NCBI RefSeq assembly: GCF_024494725.1
Contig: NZ_JANHDK010000008.1
Location: 1 to 38,893, forward strand
From: Haloplanus ruber
GTDB lineage: Archaea; Halobacteriota; Halobacteria; Halobacteriales; Haloferacaceae
DNA length: 38,893 bases
Direction of reading: 5' to 3'
Position 1 is the stretch's first letter; every line of letters begins with the position of its first letter. Below, in pieces: positions 25,543-32,459 of this stretch. The notes beneath the pieces were generated by a model. That model saw nothing but the letters and a program-made list of their open reading frames with translations. It did no database searches and was not told where the DNA came from. A program made the position numbers and the translations under genes.

Positions 25543-26138
25543 ATCGGGGATTGCCGCCCATCCTGGTTGTTCGCACGGTCTTGGCAGCTCTTCGAAGAAG
25601 ATACGGGGTTTGTTGCTGGGTGGGCAGGTAGAGAAGGCGTACGGTTCACCTTCTCAGCCCGAGGTTGGTGAGGCGTCTTAACCAACATATTTCGCGTTTT
25701 GCTATCTTTGTTGGTTAATCACAGTATTTGCTGTCTAACCGCAGAACGTCGGATATGGCCTTGATTTTACACTCGTCAGGGACACGTTTCTCTTGGGCGG
25801 CAATCTGGTCTCACACTACGAAGTCGATGCTTCCAATCGTCATGGTCGGTAAGAAGAGTGCGGATCGTAGTGGGTGTGCTGGGAGTGACCCGTACGCTAC
25901 GGATCTTCCGACTGCTGAGACGTAGTTAATCGCCAATCTGTGCCGTGATAGAAGTGAGAGTAGATCAACGACTGGCAGGACAAGGGGTCGATCGTCTCCG
26001 CCCTCACACACTCCGGCGTTTCGAGTGTTTCAAGCTATACGCCGATATCGATCGACGCTGAGATCCAGCCGATCTCACACACCATCCGTTCAATAGAGTT
26101 AGTCGAGTTAGCGTTGAACCAGTCAAAAGAGATCTGTA
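25543..26138. other. Gene-poor region with a palindrome and a doubtful short ORF
   Basis: It holds copy A of the TTAACCAACA palindrome (25678-25718) and a 56-codon ORF (25755-25925) of unconvincing composition. Otherwise nothing is recognised. Confidence 0.4.
25678..25718. repeat. Palindrome TTAACCAACA-N21-TGTTGGTTAA (copy A)
   Basis: The arms are at 25678-25687 and 25709-25718. The spacer keeps part of the sequence found in copies B and C (cgc.tt.tgctatc). It lies downstream of the orc1/cdc6 stop codon, while copy B lies on the other side of the gene beyond the origin. Confidence 0.65.
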
Positions 26139-27512
26139 TCAAAACTTGTCGAGAGTCATGTCTCCATCAATCCCGTCAAACAACTCTTGTAGGCGACTAT
26201 CTCCTTGGAGTACATCACGCACGATGTCTGCACGAATTGAGAACTCGTACTCATAGTAACTCCCACCTTTCGGGCCTTTGTTTTGCTCGCGAACGTCAAG
26301 AAATCCTTTCAGCGTCAACTGGGACAAGCGGTTATGAATAGTGCGGTCGGTACGGACATCCGCGTCGATACGCTTTGCAGCCAACACATACCGTTCGTAG
26401 ATCCGATTTCGCTTAGCTGGGAGCGCACTCTCCTGCTCGAGCAACAATAGTCCGTACAGTGTTAATTTTGACTGTGTGGGGAGTCGTCCTAGTTCCTCTC
26501 TCACTTTATCCCGCTCAACTGCTTCATCCGCACGACGAACATGCTCTTCAGTGATACAGCCACTTTCCTCGTCACGCGCCATATCACCGGCCTTGTACAA
26601 CAGCTTCAGCGCTTGCCGGGCGCTCCCAGAATCTTGCGCCGCGAACGCTGCACATAACGGGATCACATCATCTTCAAGAATATCTGATGATAACTCGAAC
26701 GCTCCATTATCAAGTTGCGATGCAGTCGTATCGTGGAATGCTTCGGATGCTCGTTGCTTCAAGATGTTCCCGAGTTCATTCGCATCATACGGTGGGAAAT
26801 GAATCTCCTCGTCGCACAGAGAGTCTTTCACCCGTGCAGAAAGGTTATCTCGGAAAGTGAAATCGTTCGAGATCCCGATAACCCCGACAGACGTATCTCT
26901 GACATTCCCATTATCGTTAGCGCGAGGAAGTTTGTATAGGATGTCGTCATCATTTCCGATAGCATCGATCTCGTCTAAAACTACTAGGCAATGCGTAGCG
27001 TCGAGTTTTTCGAGTTCCTCGAATAGCATCGTGTATATCATCCCAGATGGATATCCTGTCGGCTTGATCTGCTCCTCCGGCTCTCGAAACTCGTTTATCA
27101 GATTCGCAGCTACCTGGTAGCTCGAGTTCAGCGATTTACAATTCAATTCGGCAAAGTGTACATCAACGTCATCTAGATTCTGTTGATCCTCGTCTAGCCG
27201 CTCAATAATCATTCGAGATGAGAGCGTCTTTCCCACGCCTGTCTGCCCATATAGAAACAGGTTTTTCGGTGGTGCTCCGTTGATCACGGGTTTCAGAGCC
27301 GACTGGTACTGCTTGAGTTCGTTATCTCGCTCGATTAACTGATCAGGCCGATACCCGTCTCGAAGCACTGCTTCATCAGCAAAAATTGTAGAATCGGGTT
27401 TGAACCGTTCCAGCCCCATTATTACTCGACTTGTAACCACGGCGTTACTTAAAACCACACCTTCATGGGTCTCATCAGTTTCATCTGTGTACACCATGCC
27501 TTCATGAGACAT
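26139..27512 (-). CDS. orc1/cdc6: Orc1/Cdc6 replication initiator
   Basis: The product is 457 residues. FKPDSTIFADEAVLRDGYRPDQLIERD is the typical N-terminal region, GQTGVGKT (89-96) is Walker A, VVLDEID (about 176-182) is Walker B of the AAA+ domain, and residues about 350-440 form the winged-helix DNA-binding domain. It recognises origin boxes and recruits the replicative helicase. The repeats upstream (27571-27969) are the obvious targets. The N-terminus may really begin at ATG 27419 (MGLERFKPD): a TTTTAAGT box lies about 30 bp ahead of it, and the extra 31 residues are not family-typical. It is divergent from the 28175 gene across the origin. Confidence 0.92.
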   Translation of the reverse strand: MSHEGMVYTDETDETHEGVVLSNAVVTSRVIMGLERFKPDSTIFADEAVLRDGYRPDQLIERDNELKQYQSALKPVINGAPPKNLFLYGQTGVGKTLSSRMIIERLDEDQQNLDDVDVHFAELNCKSLNSSYQVAANLINEFREPEEQIKPTGYPSGMIYTMLFEELEKLDATHCLVVLDEIDAIGNDDDILYKLPRANDNGNVRDTSVGVIGISNDFTFRDNLSARVKDSLCDEEIHFPPYDANELGNILKQRASEAFHDTTASQLDNGAFELSSDILEDDVIPLCAAFAAQDSGSARQALKLLYKAGDMARDEESGCITEEHVRRADEAVERDKVREELGRLPTQSKLTLYGLLLLEQESALPAKRNRIYERYVLAAKRIDADVRTDRTIHNRLSQLTLKGFLDVREQNKGPKGGSYYEYEFSIRADIVRDVLQGDSRLQELFDGIDGDMTLDKF

Positions 27513-27570
27513 AGATACACCACACAGATACGGTAGTATTCACGAACAAAACTAGACAGAGCTGACGAAC

Positions 27571-27969
27571 CCCCTCCCCCCACTTTTCACGAGAGTTCCG
27601 CGGTAAAGACGGTGGGGGAGGGCCGAGATCACTTTACTAGCACGCAAACCTTTATACCACATCGCTCGGAACCATATCCGCACGGCTACTGTAGCGGTTA
27701 ATTGTGCTGTAGAAGAGTGCTAAGAGAGTCACAGACATCGTTTCACTACCTCGTCTCTAGCAGCAACTCTCGTGAAAAATGGGGGGAGGGGGATTGTAGA
27801 CAGTACGACCACGTTGGTATGTTCGTACAGAGAAACGAGAGCTGGGGCAACTCTCGTGAAAAGTGGGGTGGGTGGTAGCAGACAATCGTGTGCTTGGTGA
27901 ACTGTAGGTCTCGATTTTAGTTGTGTGCTGGATATATTCGAGAACTCTCGTGAAAAGTGGGGGGTGGGG
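27571..27969. other. Plasmid replication origin with four origin-recognition-box-like repeats
   Basis: A 27-bp repeat, consensus AACTCTCGTGAAAAGTGGGG followed by a G-rich tail, occurs at 27765-27791, 27849-27875 and 27943-27969 in one orientation, and at 27571-27597 inverted. Copies differ at only one to four bases. The set flanks an A/T-richer stretch (about 27630-27720) that could unwind. This one-inverted, several-direct layout next to orc1/cdc6 is the standard haloarchaeal origin plan. The G-tract end is the usual G-string of such boxes. Confidence 0.88.
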
Positions 27970-28070
27970 TAGTAATCAGGACAGACGGAACTCGCGAAAC
28001 GACCTCTGTCACCCCACACCCAGACAATACTGGGGACCTTGGAAAGATCCTCTGAGGACAAGTTCGAACC

Positions 28071-28114
28071 ATTAACCAACAAACTGGCGCTTCTGCTGCT
28101 ATCTGTTGGTTAAT
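28071..28114. repeat. Palindrome ATTAACCAACA-N22-TGTTGGTTAAT (copy B)
   Basis: Perfect 11-bp arms lie at 28071-28081 and 28104-28114. The spacer and about 22 bp beyond the right arm are shared with copy C at 31678. It lies between the origin boxes and the 28175 gene. Confidence 0.7.
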
Positions 28115-28174
28115 CACGGTGAGCTCAATCACGTACGCCCGTATGCTTTTGTCTCGCAGTACTGAATCGCCAGT

Positions 28175-29158
28175 ATGTCGTTTCGAGTGACGTGGGACAA
28201 TCTCCTCGACAACGTGGAGGAGCTTCCAGCAGACGCTACACTCTTCACTCCGCTCTCTCAGAAGCCGTTTCACATTACCGGTGTCCAGCAACACCGAGTG
28301 CTGATCGAGTATCAGGGCGACAGTGAGACCGTCCCGCTCCAGCGGGAGCAGTTCGAGACGCTGTTCAAGCGCGTTGACGATGCGACTGGGCCGTTCGATC
28401 TCGATCGCCTCCCACCCGGGGCTGAACCGTATGCCACCGTCATGAGTCTCCATCCGCGATTCACTATCGACGACCGGGACGGCACCCTCTCTGAAAGCGA
28501 GACGCCAACAGCGTCGCCACTTGTCGATGCGCACACGGTTGAACAGGACGATGGTCCACGAGAAGAGCCCGACATTTCGGTGTACGCAGATGCGCTTCTG
28601 TTGATCGACGCGCTCGAGCAGCACGATGTGACGTCACTCACGGAGTTGGACGTGCCGACGCTGGTGAACCTCTATACATTGCTGTCGGATGTCCAGCGCA
28701 ATGCCAACGATCTTCGACAGGAGGTTCGTGGCGTCTTGCTTGACCGTCTCCATCACGATCAACCCGTGAGTGGGCAATACGGGTCCGTTCAACGAGCTGT
28801 CCGTCGGAATCGAACACTCAAAGATGACGAAGCAGTCCTTGAGCTACTGGAGGCGGAAGGGATCGACCCCGAGCGCGTGCTGAGTGTCGACACGAGCAAA
28901 CTTGACGATGCGCTGGAAGTGACGTCACTCTCTGAGTCCGACGTGTACGAGATCGACGAAAGCGAGTATGTACGGAAGGCAGACGTCGACGACGAGATGA
29001 AAGAAAGCCGTCTCCAAGGGCTCAAAGACCAGTTAGCTGGAGCCGACGAAGACACAACCGAGCTCCAAGCTGAAATCGAAGAACTGGAAGAACGTATTAC
29101 CGAACTCACCAGTTTTGACTCCGGGACATCCTTCCATACTCGTTCAACTGGTGGGTAG
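28175..29158 (+). CDS. Origin-linked haloarchaeal plasmid protein, unknown function
   Basis: The product is 327 residues. The N-terminus MSFRVTWDNLLDNVEELP leads a compact domain (to about 100), an acidic linker and a helical segment (PDISVYADALLLIDALEQHDV, about 128-148). Residues about 270-315 form a clear coiled coil (LQAEIEELEERITEL). A TTTTGT box about 28 bp before the ATG fits a leaderless transcript. It lies directly beside the origin and is divergent from orc1/cdc6, so a replication or copy-control accessory role is plausible. A truncated relative lies at 31751-31920, showing that the gene family is duplicated on this replicon. Confidence 0.7.
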   Translation: MSFRVTWDNLLDNVEELPADATLFTPLSQKPFHITGVQQHRVLIEYQGDSETVPLQREQFETLFKRVDDATGPFDLDRLPPGAEPYATVMSLHPRFTIDDRDGTLSESETPTASPLVDAHTVEQDDGPREEPDISVYADALLLIDALEQHDVTSLTELDVPTLVNLYTLLSDVQRNANDLRQEVRGVLLDRLHHDQPVSGQYGSVQRAVRRNRTLKDDEAVLELLEAEGIDPERVLSVDTSKLDDALEVTSLSESDVYEIDESEYVRKADVDDEMKESRLQGLKDQLAGADEDTTELQAEIEELEERITELTSFDSGTSFHTRSTGG

Positions 29159-29277
29159 CCGGTACCCACATCCGTACCCGTTGGGAGACGACAGACCGGC
29201 CACGGGAATTGACTTGATGCTGTATCCGGACCTTCCTCGAGGCAGGTCTTTATTGGTGTGATGGACAAAGCCACCGT

Positions 29278-29571
29278 ATGAGCGACTCGGCGTCTCCAAG
29301 CGCCTCTATCTCGCTATCTGGGCCGACCGACATTCCAGCAGTTCTGAATCGGGCTGGCATTGACCACGTCGGTGTTCATGATCAGCGAATACTGGCTATC
29401 TATCGCACCGGCATCTTCAATGTGCTAACTGAGCCGGAGTCGGTGTCGAATGCGCGCACACTCGAGATCGAATGTTGGGAAGCACCCCTCCCGTCTCGTG
29501 GTGATGAGCGATCACCCCAGGAGCTTCTTGACGACTTTGCCGCCGTGTTTGAGCGTCGCGATAAGTCCTGA
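29278..29571 (+). CDS. Small conserved hypothetical protein downstream of the origin gene
   Basis: The product is 97 residues. GIDHVGVHDQRILAIYRTGIFNVL and ARTLEIECWEAPL suggest a small alpha/beta fold, and the C-terminus is helical. A TTTATT box at 29249-29254 lies about 26 bp before the ATG, so it has its own promoter despite following the 28175 gene. It is not recognised further. Confidence 0.6.
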   Translation: MSDSASPSASISLSGPTDIPAVLNRAGIDHVGVHDQRILAIYRTGIFNVLTEPESVSNARTLEIECWEAPLPSRGDERSPQELLDDFAAVFERRDKS

Positions 29572-29940
29572 ATCGTCTATCGAGTCTCTCGCTCGCAATG
29601 ACGGTGATCAGTTGAGAGTGACAAGAACACTAGAGTCAAGTTCTCTAGCACGAGTCCAGACATACGCAATCTATAGAATGGGCGTATAGTTTTGGAGATC
29701 TATCGGTCAGAACCGTGTCCAAGATAAGCCACACCGAAGAACGTGGGTGCCTTCATCGGATCATCACTGTCTGACTGTGGATTTGTTACCGTCGTCGTCT
29801 CGCATTAGTTATGGTGAAGGTTTATCACCGCGGCCGGTAGTAGTAGTAAGTGAGCGCTGCGCGCCAGCGTGTTGAGCCCGTTCGACCATGTCCCTCGACG
29901 GACGTGGGGGCGGGAAATGGCGCTATTCCAACTTCAGCAG
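29572..29940. other. Intergenic region, no gene seen
   Basis: This lies between a + strand gene end and the end of a minus-strand operon. It includes GC-rich imperfect repeats around 29850-29875 (GCGCTGCGCGCCAGCG), which may act as a terminator. Nothing else is supported. Confidence 0.35.
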
Positions 29941-30786
29941 TTACAACTCTCGGAGTTTCTCAGCGAGGTCATCGTAGCCGTTCCGCTGGAGAGCGTTGAC
30001 CACCCGCGTAACGGAGTCTGACATCGGCTCGTCCACACCCTCATGCGGCATGACGGCACCCTCGTACCAGCAATTGACTCGCTCTCGGACAGTGTTGCCT
30101 CGAAGCGCCGGGAGCGTCGGAGGGGTGTACTCAGGCGAGTTCCGATAGGTCGCGCTGATAGCCTGCCCCCAGTCCTGGCCACGATGGTGCTTCGCCCGTG
30201 GGGCCGGGATGACGAGCTCCCCTGCCCGCGGCATCGTGTCTGTGCTGTTAATCCGGTGGGCGAGGTGGTTTGAGGCCAAGTCGGCGAGAAGTGCCGCCGG
30301 ATAGTAGAACTCCGACTTCTGGCAGTGAGCCACCAGCGGGCGATCGTCTCGCAGCCCTCCGAGTGCGGCGACGAACGGTTTGGCCTGCTGCTCGTTCCCA
30401 TCGACGATTACCGCGGGGGGCTCGGCGACCGTGTTCAAGATGTCGTGGACGTGGATCGCGGAGTGGACCGCTTCGACCTGCTGGGTGTCCTCGTTCCCAT
30501 CCAGGTTCTGGCGGTGGGAGAACACACGGATGTGCTCCGGAAATTCCTGCAGGACGGCTTCGGTGAAGTCTCGGCGGACGGCGTGTTCGTAGTCGTTCGC
30601 CTTGTTGTAGAACGGTTTGAATCCGATGCCACTCCCGTGATCGTAGATCGCCTCCAGAATCGCCGGTTCGAGCTCCCGAGAGGCATACACGGCTGCCGTC
30701 ACCGTCGTATCACCGACAGTGCTCGCGTCCATCGTCACAGACGTCGAGTAGGTGTTTGAATCGGTACGGAAGGGAAGGAGCGCCAT
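29941..30786 (-). CDS. Conserved haloarchaeal plasmid protein, unknown function
   Basis: The product is 281 residues. An Asp-containing strand near the N-terminus (VTMDASTVGDTTVTAAVYA, about 18-36), a VIVDGNEQQAKPF segment (about 125-137) and ALLADLASNHLAHRI (about 165-179) give a spacing of acidic residues reminiscent of RNase H-like folds, but this is a weak impression. The C-terminus (about 255-281) is helical. It follows the 30853 gene by 66 bp on the same strand and is probably in the same operon. ATG 30732 is an alternative start. Confidence 0.55.
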   Translation of the reverse strand: MALLPFRTDSNTYSTSVTMDASTVGDTTVTAAVYASRELEPAILEAIYDHGSGIGFKPFYNKANDYEHAVRRDFTEAVLQEFPEHIRVFSHRQNLDGNEDTQQVEAVHSAIHVHDILNTVAEPPAVIVDGNEQQAKPFVAALGGLRDDRPLVAHCQKSEFYYPAALLADLASNHLAHRINSTDTMPRAGELVIPAPRAKHHRGQDWGQAISATYRNSPEYTPPTLPALRGNTVRERVNCWYEGAVMPHEGVDEPMSDSVTRVVNALQRNGYDDLAEKLREL

Positions 30787-30852
30787 TAGTGATTCAGTTG
30801 GTGCTGTATTCAGCCAGGTGGGCCTTCACATAAGTGCGTGTAGATTCCGCCA

Positions 30853-31452
30853 TCATGCCTCCTCGAAATCGAGTTTCTCCTTCGCCGACCGGACCCGGTC
30901 GCTGACCGTCTGCGGGCTGGCCTTCCGATCATCAGCCCACGAAGACTGCCGAGTCGAGTAGAGCGTCTGCGTCATCCAGTAGTCCAAGGTCTCAGCGGGT
31001 GACTGGAGTTCGTTCGCCAGCACGGCGAGCTCGACCGCCGCAATCTGCCGGCCGATGTCGAGCGCGGTCAGCTCCTTTTGGTAGTCGTTGATCGCCCGCC
31101 AGCCGTCTTCGATCTTGAACTCCAAGTTGATGACGCACTTCCCATCCGCCCCGTAGACGAATCCCACATTCGCAAACCGTTCTCCGCCGATCTGGCGACG
31201 GGTGTGGATAGCGAAGTGAGGAACCGAGTCGTCTCGTACCTCCTCCACAATGGGGTCGTCGTCGAACTTAGCCGCCAGGTCGCGGGCCTGGGTCCACGCA
31301 CTCCAGAACTGCTCGTCCTCCTGGAAGATGGGGACGCCGTCGTCGCCCTCGGGCGCATACCGGCTGACCGGCGGAGTGTCGCACTCCAAGAGATCAAGCC
31401 CGATCTCCCCGGCCTCACGGACCAGCTGAATTTTCTGATCTACTTCAGTCAT
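30853..31452 (-). CDS. HTH-containing plasmid protein, unknown function
   Basis: The product is 199 residues. The C-terminal 35 residues (SSWADDRKASPQTVSDRVRSAKEKL) have a helix-turn-helix pattern like the last DNA-binding helix pair of sigma-type or LuxR-type domains. The middle (about 85-135) looks beta-rich with FVYGADGKCVINLEF. It is the first gene of an operon with the 29941 gene. Its start region is duplicated in tandem (35 bp), which creates a 12-codon upstream ORF ending in ATGA over this gene's ATG. A regulatory role is possible but not shown. Confidence 0.6.
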   Translation of the reverse strand: MTEVDQKIQLVREAGEIGLDLLECDTPPVSRYAPEGDDGVPIFQEDEQFWSAWTQARDLAAKFDDDPIVEEVRDDSVPHFAIHTRRQIGGERFANVGFVYGADGKCVINLEFKIEDGWRAINDYQKELTALDIGRQIAAVELAVLANELQSPAETLDYWMTQTLYSTRQSSWADDRKASPQTVSDRVRSAKEKLDFEEA

Positions 31453-31495
31453 ACACGTAACTGAATTTTCTGATCTACTTCAGTCATACACGTAA
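31426..31495. repeat. Perfect 35-bp tandem duplication over a start codon
   Basis: Copy 1 spans 31426-31460 and copy 2 spans 31461-31495, without a mismatch. It contains the ATG and first nine codons of the 30853 gene. Confidence 0.95.
31449..31487 (-). CDS. Upstream mini-ORF of 12 codons
   Basis: The peptide is MTEVDQKIQLRV. Its first nine codons duplicate those of the downstream gene, and its TGA overlaps that gene's ATG (ATGA, 31449-31452). A TTTTTAT box at 31513-31519 lies about 30 bp before this ATG, so a leaderless mRNA would begin at the mini-ORF and the real gene would depend on re-initiation. Confidence 0.45.
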   Translation of the reverse strand: MTEVDQKIQLRV

Positions 31496-31538
31496 TATAT
31501 AGCGGTAGGGGGATAAAAATTGGGTGTAAATACGTCTT

Positions 31539-31669
31539 TTACGTATCGACACCAGACAATTTGTGCGGGGATCTATCGGGCCCAACGACGTACCCTCCGA
31601 TGATGGCGGAAATGATGGCCCCGACTATCCAACTACTTGGCGTGACCGGGGCTTTCCGTAATTCTACAT
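31539..31669 (-). pseudogene. Fragment encoding a single membrane helix
   Basis: The frame reads LRKAPVTPSSWIVGAIIS, continues as a hydrophobic helix and ends KLSGVDT. It has no start codon of its own and joins a repeat-containing segment upstream. It looks like the 3' part of a small membrane-protein gene. Confidence 0.3.
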
Positions 31670-31677
31670 TGCGATGA

Positions 31678-31721
31678 ATTAACCAACAGACTGGCGCTTC
31701 TGCTGGTATCTGTTGGTTAAT
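31678..31721. repeat. Palindrome ATTAACCAACA-N22-TGTTGGTTAAT (copy C)
   Basis: The arms are at 31678-31688 and 31711-31721. Copy C and copy B agree over about 65 bp, including the spacer and the following GGTGAGCTC.ATCACGTA, and diverge after that. Confidence 0.7.
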
Positions 31722-31750
31722 AACGGTGAGCTCCATCACGTAGATAGTGC

Positions 31751-31920
31751 TCAGATAAGGTCGATAAGTACTCCAGTTTCAAAATCATCGAGCGCTGTAA
31801 CCTCGTGGCGCTTCAGCCCGTCGACAAGCAAGAACGCATCCGCGTAGACGTCGAGATCGGGTTTTCCGGGACATCATTTAACCGCTCAAGGAGATTGTAC
31901 CAGCTGACCCGAAGCGACAT
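31751..31920 (-). pseudogene. Deleted and frameshifted copy of the 28175-type origin-linked gene
   Basis: Reading from ATG 31920 gives MSLRVSWYNLLERLNDVP, close to the start of the 28175 product (MSFRVTWDNLLDNVEELP). It then jumps, in a different frame, to PDLDVYADAFLLVDGLKRHEV, matching the helical segment near residue 130 of that protein, and stops at 31751. About 100 internal codons and the whole C-terminal half are missing. Confidence 0.75.
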
Positions 31921-32163
31921 GTTCGTATTGAGACCGTTGGACGCTAAATGCTTGAGGTTGCTTGTAGAACTCACAGCTGTATCCGAGTGCGTGGATGCTG
32001 ATTGGATGAATTCGTAGGAGGGCTCCCACGTGGAACCCACCCTAATTGCCAGTTACCCGCTTTAGAGGTGTGTAAACCGCCTGAATACGGACACCGGGGC
32101 AAAATAACAGCAATTGTATGTATGTCTGACGCTCGGCGTGAGTATTAAGACGGAGGCAAGCGC
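31921..32163. other. Intergenic region, no gene seen
   Basis: GCATTTAG on the minus strand (about 31945) sits about 29 bp before the pseudogene ATG and is its relic promoter. TATTAA at 32143-32148 is a possible + strand promoter for the structured leader. Nothing else is supported. Confidence 0.35.
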
Positions 32164-32459
32164 AACATCGCAGTATGCACGGCTAGGCGATGTTTAGAAA
32201 GGGGGGAAGTTCCCCTGTTGGCAGCAGGGGCCGCTTGGGAAGGGACAGGATGGCACCTGTCCGAGGAATCGTCCTATTCCTCATTACTTCCGAAGTGGTC
32301 TTAATGGTTGCGGTGGTGAGAGTCATCTCCGGCTTTCGCCGTTAGCACTACCTGCTGCCTCTGAAACGGCCGATTATCCGATTTCGGCCGTAGCGTCGAG
32401 CACGTGCGCGGAGAGCGCACTATGCAGGACCACCCGGCTCATGGAGGTGTGCCAGCGGC
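32164..32459 (+). ncRNA. Hairpin-rich leader or independent structured RNA ahead of the DUF5817-type gene
   Basis: At least eight perfect stems in 260 nt: AACATCGC/GCGATGTT (32164-32194), CCCCTG/CAGGGG (32212-32230), GGACAGG/CCTGTCC (32243-32262), GAGGAAT/ATTCCTC (32263-32282), GGTGGTG/CACTACC (32312-32352, one wobble pair, enclosing CGGC-TTTC-GCCG), ACGGCCGA/TCGGCCGT (32366-32391) and GTGCGC/GCGCAC (32404-32420). A Shine-Dalgarno GGAGGTG follows at 32443-32449, ten bases before the GTG start. It is either a cis-acting leader or a separate RNA. I cannot match it to a known riboswitch. Confidence 0.55.
32443..32449 (+). promoter_or_regulatory. Shine-Dalgarno site GGAGGTG
   Basis: It is complementary to the 3' end of haloarchaeal 16S rRNA and lies ten bases ahead of the GTG at 32460, which settles that start and implies a leadered mRNA. 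Confidence 0.65.

Noticed and set aside
27571-27969. CRISPR array
   Set aside because: There are only four copies, one is inverted, spacings are unequal (about 60-170 bp), and orc1/cdc6 adjacency explains them as origin boxes.
28061-28114. tRNA gene, because of GTTCGAACC and a hairpin
   Set aside because: No cloverleaf or acceptor pairing could be built around it.
32164-32459. RNase P RNA, because GGGGGGAAGTTCCCC near 32201 and CACCCGGCTCA near 32432 faintly recall its conserved ends
   Set aside because: The conserved bases are not exact, the length is short, and the internal conserved regions are not seen. A cmsearch against the archaeal RNase P model would decide.
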